DNA of 64,000 nt from JADJPO01 sp963825645. GTDB taxonomy: Bacteria > Actinomycetota > Actinomycetes > Actinomycetales > Kineosporiaceae. The translations under genes were made by a program, and so were the position numbers. The stretch spans positions 440,832-504,831 of the forward strand of contig CAWGTT010000008.1 in NCBI GenBank assembly GCA_963825645.1, in the 5' to 3' direction. This document shows, piece by piece, positions 1-8,819 of this stretch. The notes under the pieces were generated by a model. That model saw nothing but the letters and a program-made list of their open reading frames with translations. It was not told where the DNA came from and did no database searches. The stretch's first letter is position 1, and each line of letters begins with the position of its first letter.

Positions 1-1493
1 AGGAACGCCGCCACGACGCCGGACACATGCGGAGCCGCCATCGAGGTGCCGGACTGCTCGGCGTACGCCATCGCGAGCTTCTCGGCGACGTCGGGAGAGC
101 TGTCAGGCGGCGGATCCAGTCCGGCGCTGGTCCGCACCTCGCCGGCGGCTGCCGACGCGATCCACTCCCCCGGCGCCACGACGTCCGGCTTCATCCGTCC
201 GTCCAGCGTCGGACCCTTCCCGGAGGTCCAGGTCACGCCGAAGGCGTGCGGCGCATCCCGGTGGGTGGAGCCGACGGCGATGCACTCCTCGGCGTGGGCC
301 GGTTCGGTGATTGAGCCCAGGACGGCGGAGGTGTTGGCCGCGTCGCCCTGCGTCGTCCGAGCACCGGAGTTGCCCGCCGAGACGACCACCATGACTCCGG
401 ACGCGACCAGCTGGTTCAGTGCCTGACACAGCGGCGACTGCCCGGCGGCGTAGGCCTCGGGCTGCCATTCGCACCCCAGGCTCATGTTGACCCCGTGCAC
501 GCGTAGTACCGCGGGGTCGACATTGACCTCGGTCCGCAGATAGGTGAGAGCCCGGATGACGGCGGAGGCCGAGGTCACCCAGGTCCCGATCGGGCTGCGC
601 CGCATCACCTTCAGGCTGACCAGCTCACACGCCGGCGCCATCCCGGACAACGTGCCGACATGTGTCCGCGGCACGAAGCCGGCACCGGTGCTGGGCTCCT
701 TCGACGTGGCGACCTGGGCCGCGGCCGGGTCGGGCACGCAGCCGGCGATGATGCCCGCGACATGCGTGCCGTGCCCGCACTCGTCGATCAAAGCGCTCTC
801 CGGACCCTGACCAGCGGGCTGGACCGGAGGCACCTGCGGCGGCGGGTTGCCCAGCTGGACCAGGAAGCTGAAGTCGCGGTGCAGATCGGTGGTTCGGCCG
901 CTGGGTGAGCTCTGCCCCTGAGCCTGCGCGGAGAGCTCGAGTGCGGAGAAGTGCGGGTGCCTGCCGTCGATCCCGCTGTCGACCACCGCCCAGACCACGC
1001 CGCTGCCCCTGGCGCCGTAGGAGCGCCATGCGGCGTCCGCTTTCACTGTCGGCGCTGAGCGGTCGATCTGCGGCTCGAGAACGTAGTCCGGCCAGACTCG
1101 GAAGATCGCCGGTGGCTTCCCTGCCTCCTCGGCGAGCCGCTCGTCACGGGCCACCATCTCGCGCACGGCCAACCGGGAAAGCACGCATTGATACAGCTTC
1201 GGGGCCACCAGTGCCAGACCGACCGGCACCGGCGGTTGGGTGGAGTTCGGGCCCGTCGACTCGTCTGGTCGCCAGCCACCGCTCCGTGCCTGGAACGGCT
1301 CCCAGACGTGGTAGAAGGCATCTCGGACGGCGCGCAGTCCGCCCGGGTAGAGGACGTTGAGCTCCACCAGCATGGGCACCTGCACGTCCGGATCCGCCGA
1401 CTCCGGACCTGTCGGCCCGCCCCGGTCTGCCGGGGGCAGGTTGAGGTCTCCCACAATGGGTGAGCGGTAGTGGCCCTTGGGCTGCTGAGCCAT
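1..1493 (-). CDS. Subtilase (peptidase S8) serine protease, 3' end outside window
   Basis: Read on the minus strand from an ATG at 1493; the frame stays open to the window edge (about 498 residues visible). All catalytic motifs of an S8 serine protease are present: Asp in VVDSGIDGRHP (about residue 170), His in GHGTHVAGIIAG (residue 241), the oxyanion Asn in VVSAGNSG and Ser in SGTSMAAPHVSG (residue 484). About 150 residues precede the catalytic core and show no recognisable signal peptide, so secretion is not evident. A G-rich stretch lies just upstream of the start. Substrate unknown. The family is certain; the C-terminus cannot be seen. Confidence 0.93.
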   Translation of the reverse strand, partial: MAQQPKGHYRSPIVGDLNLPPADRGGPTGPESADPDVQVPMLVELNVLYPGGLRAVRDAFYHVWEPFQARSGGWRPDESTGPNSTQPPVPVGLALVAPKLYQCVLSRLAVREMVARDERLAEEAGKPPAIFRVWPDYVLEPQIDRSAPTVKADAAWRSYGARGSGVVWAVVDSGIDGRHPHFSALELSAQAQGQSSPSGRTTDLHRDFSFLVQLGNPPPQVPPVQPAGQGPESALIDECGHGTHVAGIIAGCVPDPAAAQVATSKEPSTGAGFVPRTHVGTLSGMAPACELVSLKVMRRSPIGTWVTSASAVIRALTYLRTEVNVDPAVLRVHGVNMSLGCEWQPEAYAAGQSPLCQALNQLVASGVMVVVSAGNSGARTTQGDAANTSAVLGSITEPAHAEECIAVGSTHRDAPHAFGVTWTSGKGPTLDGRMKPDVVAPGEWIASAAAGEVRTSAGLDPPPDSSPDVAEKLAMAYAEQSGTSMAAPHVSGVVAAF

Positions 1494-1632
1494 CGCTTGC
1501 CCCCGTCGCTCGACGTGCGGCTGACAACAGTAAGGAGCCTCGAAGGCCCGAGAAGATACACCCTGTGGTCTACGGATAGGCACAGAGCCTGGGCTTGGAC
1601 GTCGAAGGCCCAGCTGGGAGAAGGAGGGCGCC

Positions 1633-1997
1633 TTGTGGGACCTCTTGCGGCCGACACGTCCGATCGGGCTGGTCACGAGCATCCTCGACGGCGAGAACGT
1701 GTTCTACAGAGAGGTTTTGGACACGTTCGCCACAGGTCCCCATCTGGTGGATCGGCGCGATCGACACGAGGCACAGACCGACGACAGTCGCTCCCCCGTC
1801 GCGAACCGTGCTACCTCGTCACCGCCTCTGCGGTGATCGTGGTCGGCTGCCTGCCCGCTCTCTGGCCGGTCTTCGCCCCCATGCCGTGGTCGGTCGCCTG
1901 GGCCCAATCCCATGGTGCAGTGCTCACGCTGCTGGGCAGTTGTGTGATCATCGCTCTGTCCAGCGCCTTCGTGCCGGCGCGGCCGACTCCACCATGA
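1633..1997 (+). CDS. Small membrane protein, frameshifted
   Basis: A strong Shine-Dalgarno AAGGAGGG (1621-1628) precedes a TTG start coding LWDLLRPTRPIGLV. The frame ends early, but near 1810-1815 the -1 frame continues with a hydrophobic segment (LVTASAVIVVGCLPALWPVF) and a second one before a stop at 1997. The length is consistent with exactly one missing base. I read it as one gene of about 121 residues with a soluble N-terminus and two membrane helices. Its stop overlaps the next start as ATGA, so the genes are probably co-translated. No family recognised. Confidence 0.5.
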
Positions 1998-2440
1998 CTG
2001 CCGCACGAGACCCCTGGTGGACCGCGGCGGGCTGCGGCGCCCTGGTTCTCCTGACCGGTGTCATGCCGTGGTGGAATACGGGAGTCACGACGCTCTTCAG
2101 TGGGTCCTCCGGCGACTCCCACATCGGCCTCGCCGCGGGCCCGACCGCGTGGTGCGGCATCGCTATGGCAGCCGCCGCGGCGATTATCGCGGTGGCGCAG
2201 GTACAACCGATGGTGCGCCTGCCACGCACGCCCGACCGGCCCGCCGCGGTCGCTACCTGGCTGGCGGCGGGAGCCGTCCTCTGCATCCTCGTGCGCAGCG
2301 CCTCCCTGAGTCGTGACTCCTCCTCCGTGTTCGGATTCGCGGCCATGGAGAGCAACCTTGCCTGGGGCGCCGTTCTCGCCAACGTGGCCGCGATCGGCCA
2401 GTTCGTCGCTCTCATCGTTGCGGCCAGGCAGTCGGGCGAT
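1994..2440 (+). CDS. Hypothetical multi-pass membrane protein
   Basis: ATG at 1994 overlaps the previous stop (ATGA). The protein begins MTAARDPWWTAAGCGALVLL and shows about four hydrophobic segments, the last ending FVALIVAARQSG. The frame has no stop where the next gene starts (2439) and runs on through it, which is unlikely in a real operon. A missing base or altered stop near 2430-2515 would explain this, so the end given is approximate. No family recognised; the arrangement suggests one operon with its neighbours. Confidence 0.5.
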
Positions 2441-2912
2441 GTCCATCACGCCGGACCTCTCCCTCTCCCGTCGCGCGTCCGACGACAGCGCAGATCGCTC
2501 CACCTCGGGGGTGACCGATCTGCGTCGGCCCCGCGAGATCACCGCAGCGGCTGTGATCTGCTTCGTCATCGCCGCGCCCACCGCCGTCGTCGCGCTGGCT
2601 GCCATCGCGATGGGCGTCGGGATCGGAGCCATCCCGCTGCTCGACCAGTTCGGCGCCACGATCGCGCTCTTCGGACTGATTCTTGCCGCGCTGTGCGTCT
2701 GGCTCGCCGTCCTTGGTCTTCGCCTGCTGACGAGGACGGCGTGGAGCCGCACCGGCTGCTTGATCACAATGGGCGTCCTGAGCGGCCCGGTCGCGATCTC
2801 CGCGCTGACGAGCAGCGCCGACCCGACGGTCGCTCTGCTCGCCACCGGGTTGTGCGCGACCGCATTCGTCCTGCTGTGTACCGAGCCGGCGCGCCGTGCC
2901 AGCTGGAGCTGA
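2439..2912 (+). CDS. Hypothetical four-helix membrane protein
   Basis: ATG at 2439 gives a 157-residue protein with a polar N-terminal tail (MSITPDLSLSRRASDD) followed by four hydrophobic stretches starting near EITAAAVICFVIAAPTAVVA and ending ATAFVLLCTEP. It is third in a run of tightly packed membrane-protein genes leading to an acyltransferase. The chain stays open and the hydrophobic pattern is regular, so it is very probably real, but no family is recognised. Confidence 0.6.
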   Translation: MSITPDLSLSRRASDDSADRSTSGVTDLRRPREITAAAVICFVIAAPTAVVALAAIAMGVGIGAIPLLDQFGATIALFGLILAALCVWLAVLGLRLLTRTAWSRTGCLITMGVLSGPVAISALTSSADPTVALLATGLCATAFVLLCTEPARRASWS

Positions 2913-3025
2913 CTCCATTCCGGCCGTCGCCCGGCAGCACATCCGGCGGTAGCCGCCGACCCGCGATCATCCGTCCAGCGCGTACGATCGAGTCAGGGAA
3001 CCCGCAGTGCGGGAGGCGACCGAGG

Positions 3026-4389
3026 ATGCCTCGCCATCGATACCTGGACCTGCTCCGGGTCGTGTCCATCGGCATGGTGGTCATCGGCCACTGGCTCCTC
3101 ACCAACATCACCTACCGCAACGGGACCCTGTCCGGCGCGGATGCCATGACCTACGTCAGCTGGTCCGGCTGGGCGACCCTGCTCTTCCAGGTGATGCCGG
3201 TCTTCTTCGTCGTGGGCGGCTACGTCAATGCCATCTCGTGGTCGGCTCACCACGAGCTCGGCGAGATCTGGACCGTGTGGGTTCGCGAACGCGCGATGCG
3301 CCTGCTGTGGCCGACGACGGTCTTCGTGGCGCTGGCGACGGCCGTCGCGCTGGCGGTGAGCAGCCTGACCGGCGTCGCGCCGTCCGTCCTGGCGCAGGCC
3401 GCATGGCTGGTCGCCCTGCAGCTGTGGTTCCTGCCCGTGTACCTGGCCCTCATCATGCTGACCCCGCTGATGCTCGCCGCGCACCGACGGTGGGGGTGCT
3501 CGTCCCCGCCGCGATGGCCCTGGCGGCTGCCGCCGTCAACGCGGGCGTACTCGGCGCAGGCCTGCCAGTGATCGGGTACGCCAACTACCTGCTCGTCTGG
3601 GGCTCGATGCACCAGTGGGGGTTCGCGTGGCAGGACGGCACCCTCACCCGAGCTCGCTGGGGCCCGTGGGCGATGGCCGCCGGGGGCGGCGCCGCACTCG
3701 CCGGCCTGCTCTCCTGGAGCCCGTTCCCGGTGGACATGATCGGCGTGGGCGCGCGGGTCGACAACACGTCGCCACCCTCGATCGCGCTGCTGGCCTTTGC
3801 CGCGGCACAGACCGGCCTGGTCATCGCCCTGCAGCCCGCCCTGTCCGGCCTGCTGACCCGCGCTCGCCTCTGGAGTGTGGTGCGCCGCCTCAACCCACTG
3901 GTCATGACCGCGTACCTGTGGCACATGGTGCCGGTGATCGTGGTGGCCGTGACGCTCTACCCGCCGGGGATTCTGCCGCAGCCCGCCGTCGGCTCCGCAG
4001 GGTGGTGGCAGCTGCGTGCGCTCTGGCTTGCGCTGCTGGCCGCGGTGGCTGTTCCGATCATTGTGGGCGTGACCCGCCTCGAGCGCCCGCTGCTGCGCCT
4101 GCCGACGGGTATCGGGTCATCGAGTGGCTGGTCCGCGCCGGCCCTCGCTGCCGGAATCGCCCTGGTGATGCTGGCGCTGGCCAGAGTGGCGATCGCCGGC
4201 TTCGCTCCCGACGGCCACGTTCCCTGGCTCGTCCTGGCCGTCTACACCGGAGGACTGCTGCTCACCCTCCTGTCCGGCGGGCGGGACCCCGGCGCAGGCG
4301 CGCCCACCCGAGCCCCGGAGCGGGACCGGCACGCGCCCAGGATCACTGGCGCTGGTCGGGTCGATCGTGGTCGACTCGTCTCAGTGTGA
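3026..4389 (+). CDS. Acyltransferase family 3 membrane protein, frameshifted
   Basis: ATG at 3026 follows a GGGAGG ribosome site (3011-3016). The N-terminus RYLDLLRVVSIGMVVIGHW contains the conserved His of acyltransferase-3 (OafA-like) membrane enzymes, which move acyl groups onto surface sugars or lipids. About ten hydrophobic helices follow. The frame breaks at about 3490 in a run of five G; six G restores AHRRWGVLVPAAMALAAA and the chain then runs to 4389. This is a one-base deletion, either sequencing error or a fresh mutation. The last 15 residues lie inside the 1.25 kb repeat that begins at 4344, so the native C-terminus may have been replaced. About 454 residues if repaired. Confidence 0.75.
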
Positions 4390-5591
4390 CGGGATGGACC
4401 TGGCCGAGGCGATCGCCTCACCTCCTGCGGTGCGCAGTTCTCACGACGACGGGAGGTCTGATGGCGCGAGCGGCGGAGGTCCGCGCGGCCGGTGAGTTGG
4501 CCGCGCACGCGGTGGGCGAGACCGTCGCCATCGTCGGTGACGTGCACCAGGCGACAATCCGGCGCATGGAGCGCTTCCTGCCACGCCCGGCCCGCACGGT
4601 GACCAGGCTGCATAGCGCCACGGTCGCCGCGACCTACCGCGCGGTCGACCAGGTGGCCACCACCGCAGTACGGGCCGGGGCCGACGTCGCCGCCCGGCGG
4701 GCCGGCCGCCCGCCGTCGCAGACGCCGTTCGGCCGCGCCGTCCAGCCGATGGTGAACGGGGTGTGGGGTGACACCGTCGCGCAGCGCGGACCGGCGCTCG
4801 CCGTCCCGATGGCGGTGCGCGTGGCGGGACGCGACGTCCCACTGGACGCCGGCTCGGTAGCCGCCGCCTTCCCGCAAGCCACCGGGCGGATCGCCGTGTT
4901 CGTGCACGGGCTGGTGGAGAGCGACGAGTCCTGGTGGACCACCCCGGACTCCAGGCGCCGACCTCGTTCGGGAAGAGGTTGCGAGAGGAGGCGGGGCTCA
5001 CCCCGGTCTACCTGCGCTACAACTCCGGGCTGGCGTTGGGCGAGAACGCCCACGCCCTGGCCCGGCTGATCGAGGAGCTGCGCGCGGCATGGCCGCAGCC
5101 CGTGCGGCGCATCGATCTGGTCGCTCACTCGATGGGCGGCCTGATCGCGCACCAGGCGTGCTGGCTGGGGGCGCGGTCCGCGTCGGCCTGGGTAGACGCC
5201 GTCCACACCGTGATCGGCCTGGGCACCCCGCACCTGGGGGCTCCGCTGGCCAAGAGCGTGCCGGTGGCCGAGTGGGCGCTCACCAGGTCACCGGTCAGCG
5301 CACCGATCGCCCGGGTCCTGACCGGGCGCAGCGCCGGGATCCGCGACCTGCACCACGGCTCCCCGCCCCCGACGCTGCCCATGCACATCACCTACCGCGC
5401 GGTCGCCGCCCTGCTGACCCGCGACCCGGACCATCCCGCGGGATGGCTGGTCGGCGACGGGATGGTCCGCCCCACGAGCGCCCTGGTCGCCGGACGCGGT
5501 CACCGCCTCGGCGGCATCAGCCACCAAGGCCTACTCAGCCACCCCGCCGTCTACGACAGACTGCGTGCCTGGCTCACCTGACCCGACATCG
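4344..5591. repeat. 1.25 kb direct repeat, copy A (lipase gene)
   Basis: Nearly identical to 19412-20658 in the same orientation. Similarity begins at CACTGGCGCTGGTC and ends at ACCCGACATCG; the flanks differ completely. The unit holds a short leader and the whole lipase gene. No terminal inverted repeats or transposase are seen, so it looks like a segmental duplication, a copied cassette or an assembly repeat rather than an insertion sequence. Confidence 0.9.
4461..5581 (+). CDS. Alpha/beta-hydrolase, lipase/PGAP1-like, copy A, frameshifted
   Basis: ATG at 4461, ribosome site GGGAGG at 4451-4456. The protein has an N-terminal helical region of about 120 residues, then the hydrolase core: oxyanion motif IAVFVHGLVE, nucleophile Ser in VAHSMGGLIAHQ, and a C-terminal acid/His region (GDGMV, then GLLSHPAVYDRLRAWLT). 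The family includes lipases and esterases acting on acyl esters; substrate unknown. A one-base loss near 4950 splits the frame; copy B at 19532 is split at the same place by a different loss. Restoring CTGCCAGGCGCC there gives an uninterrupted chain of about 373 residues in both. Confidence 0.8.
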
Positions 5592-5709
5592 TGGGCTGGT
5601 CTGGTCGGCCGAGCCGAACCAGTTGGCGACGGCTGAGCCAGACGGAGAGCAACACCCCCACGATCAACCACAGCGGAACGCCCAGCACAGCCAGCAACGC
5701 CCAGATCAC
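5551..5709 (-). CDS. Small single-pass membrane protein (52 aa)
   Basis: On the minus strand GGAGAG lies 6 nt before a GTG start. The product begins MIWALLAVLGVPLWLIVGVL, a clear membrane helix, followed by a basic tail (SRRQLVRLGR). Short single-helix proteins of this pattern are common in actinobacteria; function unknown. Its 3' part overlaps the end of the lipase repeat, so the C-terminus may not be native. The ribosome site plus helix make it more likely real than a chance frame. Confidence 0.5.
   Translation of the reverse strand: MIWALLAVLGVPLWLIVGVLLSVWLSRRQLVRLGRPDQPTMSGQVSQARSLS
5592..5620. repeat. 29-bp direct repeat, copy 1 (second copy 6966-6994)
   Basis: Starting one base after the lipase repeat ends, 29 bases match exactly the segment at 6966-6994 that codes GLVWSAEPN near the start of the methyltransferase. 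This cannot be chance. It may be a remnant of a second methyltransferase gene or a recombination scar. Confidence 0.8.
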
Positions 5710-5726
5710 AGTCAACTCTCCAACCC

Positions 5727-6791
5727 TTGCCGATCACGCCCACCGGCGCGAAGGCTCCTTTGAGAGGTGGCGTCCCGGGTGAAAGCACGTCACACGCCGC
5801 GCCCTGGGACGCCTCGTCCTCGCTGCTCGACCTCCGGGCGGGGCCGGTCGTGTTGTCGGTTCCCGCGGTCACCGACCGCTACTACGTGACGCAGTTCGAG
5901 GACCTGTACGGCCAGAACGACTTCTACGTCGGCAGCCGCACCACCGGCTCCATGGCCGGCACCTACTTCTTCACCGGACCGACATGGCACGGTGCGGTGC
6001 CCGACGGATTCACCGGTTCCCACCAGTTCGAGACCGACCTGGTGTTCGTCATCGGACGTTCTCAGGTGCTCGGCCCCGACGACGCCCGCGTGCTCTCCGA
6101 GATCATGAAGCAGTACCGCGTCGAACCGTACGCCACGTTCGCGGGCGGCGACGCGCCTGAGCTGCCACCCTACGAGTGGCCGCACTGGGACGACGAGGCG
6201 TCCCGCGACGAGCGCTTCGTCCGCTACCTCAACGGTCTGCTGCCGTTGTGCCAGCCTCCCCATCCCGACGAGGTGGAGATGCTCACCCGGTTCGCTCGGA
6301 TCGGCATCGGCCCGGGCCTGCCCAGCGACGTCGAGACTCTCCCACCCGAAGTCCGGGACGCGCTCGCCGAGGGTGTGGCGGCGGCCCGGGCCGAGCTGGC
6401 CACGGCGTCGGAGGCGTTGGGAGAAGAGACCAACGGGTGGAGGTCGATTAACGCGTTCGGCGACCGCCGCGCCTACGGCGGCGACTACCTGCGGCGTGCG
6501 GCCGAGTCGATGGTCGGCTGGGGCGGCAACGACCAGATCGAGGCCGCCTACCCGATCGCCCGCGTCGATGGTGACGGCAACCCGTTCGACGGCAACGCGA
6601 AGTACCAGCTCCGGCTCGAGACCACACCGCCGGTCCGGGCGTTCTGGTCGGTGACGATGTACGACACCAGCTACGACGGCACCGCCGGCTACCTGGTCGA
6701 GAACCCGATCAACCGGTACCTGTACTGGCCAGAGCAGGCCGCGCTGGACGGCACCTGGACCGCACCACCGGTCCTACGCGTCCCCAAGTGA
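5727..6791 (+). pseudogene. DUF1254/DUF1214 protein lacking its N-terminus
   Basis: From about residue 33 the product matches DUF1254-DUF1214 proteins: LLDLRAGPVVLSVPAVTDRY, GSRTTGSMAGTYFFTGPTW, then the DUF1214 signature GDGNPFDGNAKYQLRL and FWSVTMYDTSYDG, ending with VENPINRYLYWP. The first 80-100 residues of the family, normally ending in a TPNSDTPY-like motif, are missing, and no ribosome site or plausible start precedes the homologous part. Related full-length proteins occur in the planctomycete half (45-50 kb), but this copy is GC-rich like its neighbours. Probably a 5'-truncated gene at a rearrangement. Family function uncertain. Confidence 0.75.
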
Positions 6792-6914
6792 AACCGCCAT
6801 GGAGGAGCTTGCGGGGTCGGCGCGTTCCGGACTCGCTGACCGAGGTCGCTGAGAATGAACGGACCGCGCGAACCTGAGCACAGGGCCCGGGCGAGCCGAC
6901 CCGAGCGGCGTCCG

Positions 6915-6920
6915 TAGGCT
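6915..6920 (+). promoter_or_regulatory. -10 box TAGGCT, leaderless transcript
   Basis: TAGGCT sits 7 nt before the GTG at 6928, the spacing expected when transcription starts on the start codon, as is common in actinobacteria. No ribosome site is present, which supports leaderless translation of the methyltransferase. Confidence 0.5.
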
Positions 6921-6927
6921 GGGCCCC

Positions 6928-7512
6928 GTGGACGCCGATGCCTGGGACGAACGGTACGCAGCACATGGGCTGGTCTGGTCGGCCGAGCCGAACCGGTTCG
7001 TGGCGAGCCAGTGCGCGAGTCTTCCCCCCGGGAGGGCGCTCGACCTCGCCGCCGGTGAGGGACGCAACGCCATCTGGCTGGCCCGCCGCGGCTGGGAGGT
7101 CACCGCGGTGGACTTCTCCCAGACCGCGCTCGACAAGGGTCGCCGGCTCGCCGGCGCCATCCCGGTCAACTGGATCCGCGCTGACGTGACGACCTGGCGC
7201 CCCGACGGCGATTTCGATCTGGCCCTGATCGCCTACCTGCAGCTTCCTGCCCCGCAGCGGGCGGCCGTCGTCCGCAACGCCTTTGACGCCCTCGGTCCGG
7301 GTGGGACGTTCCTGCTGGTGGCCCACGACGCAACCAACCTCACCGAGGGCACCGGAGGACCTCAGGACCCCGCCGTCCTGATGACCGCCGACGACGTGCT
7401 CGCTGACCTCGCCGGCTGCGACGTGGACGTGGTCACCGCCGGCCGGGTGTCCCGGCTGGTCGCCGATGACCAGGTCGCCTACGACTGCCTGGTGCGGTTG
7501 GTCCGTCGCTGA
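6928..7512 (+). CDS. Class I SAM-dependent methyltransferase
   Basis: A 194-residue protein starting at GTG 6928. The SAM-binding motif I is ALDLAAGEGRNAIWLARRGW, followed by the acidic strand end VTAVDFS and motif LGPGGTFLLVAHD. The N-terminal WDERY...GLVWSAEPN pattern is typical of small methyltransferases of the tellurite-resistance/thiopurine type. Substrate unknown. The gene has its own promoter and appears complete. Confidence 0.85.
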   Translation: MDADAWDERYAAHGLVWSAEPNRFVASQCASLPPGRALDLAAGEGRNAIWLARRGWEVTAVDFSQTALDKGRRLAGAIPVNWIRADVTTWRPDGDFDLALIAYLQLPAPQRAAVVRNAFDALGPGGTFLLVAHDATNLTEGTGGPQDPAVLMTADDVLADLAGCDVDVVTAGRVSRLVADDQVAYDCLVRLVRR

Positions 7513-7547
7513 CCGTCGCTGACGACACGCCGGTGACGGCTCAAGCC

Positions 7548-8588
7548 TCAACGCCAGCGGTCAAGGACGGCCCGGACCTCGGCCCGGACGCGGTCCCTGG
7601 CGTCGGCACGCGGCACCCCTGCCATGAGCAGGGAGTCGTACCCGGTGTCCTGATGACGGACGGAGGCGGTCACGGCGAGTTCGACCGCTTCCGGGTCGAG
7701 GGCCCGCCCGGCGGTCGAGCGCCCGACCCGGCCACTTCCCCGCGTTCCCGTCCAGGCGGCGATCGCTGCGGCCCGTGCCGGCGGGCAGCCGGGGAACCGG
7801 CGCTGGATCTCGACCCTCAGCTGCTGGACGAACTGCTCGTCGTGGTCCAACCGGCGTGCAGCGTCCCTGTCCCGACGCCGGGCGCGGATCTCCTCGTCGT
7901 CCAGGCAGGACTGCTCGGCGGCGTCCAGGGCCCCGGGCTCGACCAGGATCCCCTGGCGCTCGTAGCGCTTGCGGGCGCGGGCGAAGCGCACCACGACCGC
8001 GGACAACGTGCTCGCCTTCTTCGCCCGGCGAGTCAGCGTGGCGTCGCCCGCGGGGAGGAAGACGAGGTGGTCCAGGTCGGCGCAACGCAGGCAGAGCGGC
8101 CCCGGCCCGTCCATCAGCAGCAGGTCACCGCTGCCACCACACTCGTGGCAGGTCCAGTCGTCATGCAGAGGACTGATGACCACCAGATCCGGTGCCGTGT
8201 TCCGCTTCTCGACCAGCCGATCCCGGTCCCGATCGGGCAGATCAGGGCGCACCCAGCAGGTCCGGATCGCCCGCTCCAGAACCGGATCCGAGCCCGCGGC
8301 GAACCGCAGCTCGGTCCGCGATCGGCTGCGCGCCAACGGCACCACGTCATGCTCCGGCAGCCGGTGTTCCCGCGCCCAGACCTGCACCAGCTGCAGCGCC
8401 TCCTGGACCCGCTCCGGCCGGACCTGGACCAGCTCCTGAAGGTGGGTGACCCGCCCCTGTCGCCACATCTCGACATGAGCATCGGCCAGCCAGCCGATCC
8501 CCACCAGCACGTCAGTGAACGTGACCGAGCCCTGCCGGGCCAGCGCGTCATCCGCGGCGCGGATCACACGACCTCGCAGCCCCGCCAC
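7548..8588 (-). CDS. DUF2293 domain protein with zinc ribbon
   Basis: A 346-residue soluble protein. The middle carries two Cys pairs (CHECGG, then CLRCADLDHLVFLPAGDATL), a likely zinc ribbon leading into the DUF2293 region (RRAKKASTLSAVVVRFARAR, then RYERQGILV). The C-terminal part, rich in Arg and Ala, ends YDSLLMAGVPRADARDRVR. Function of the family is unknown. The gene stands alone, convergent with the methyltransferase. Confidence 0.8.
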   Translation of the reverse strand: MAGLRGRVIRAADDALARQGSVTFTDVLVGIGWLADAHVEMWRQGRVTHLQELVQVRPERVQEALQLVQVWAREHRLPEHDVVPLARSRSRTELRFAAGSDPVLERAIRTCWVRPDLPDRDRDRLVEKRNTAPDLVVISPLHDDWTCHECGGSGDLLLMDGPGPLCLRCADLDHLVFLPAGDATLTRRAKKASTLSAVVVRFARARKRYERQGILVEPGALDAAEQSCLDDEEIRARRRDRDAARRLDHDEQFVQQLRVEIQRRFPGCPPARAAAIAAWTGTRGSGRVGRSTAGRALDPEAVELAVTASVRHQDTGYDSLLMAGVPRADARDRVRAEVRAVLDRWR

Positions 8589-8776
8589 GTGTCACCACCT
8601 CGTCCCCGTCACCGAGCGGCCCTGCCCGCAGGCTGCCCCGTCGTGGCACCGCAGGGCAAGCCCGTGGTGGGTGCTCTCACGTGTTCATCCGCCGTCGGCG
8701 TCGGACGCGTCGCGACCGTGCCGACCCGGGGCCCGGGGACAGGAGTTCCCCACACCGGACTCGCGCGCAGTTCTCC

Positions 8777-8819
8777 TTGCGCAACAACGCTTTTCGGCTA
8801 TACTCGTACACATGTTCGA
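8777..8819 (+). promoter_or_regulatory. SOS-type promoter: TTGCGC-16-TATACT with LexA box over the start codon
   Basis: TTGCGC (8777-8782) and TATACT (8799-8804) are 16 nt apart, and the ATG at 8812 lies where transcription should begin, so the transcript is leaderless. The 16-mer TCGTACACATGTTCGA (8804-8819) matches the actinobacterial LexA box TCGAAC-N4-GTTCGA with one change and covers the start codon. The same arrangement is kept at the second copy (25055-25097). LexA control of 13E12 genes is established in mycobacteria. Confidence 0.75.
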
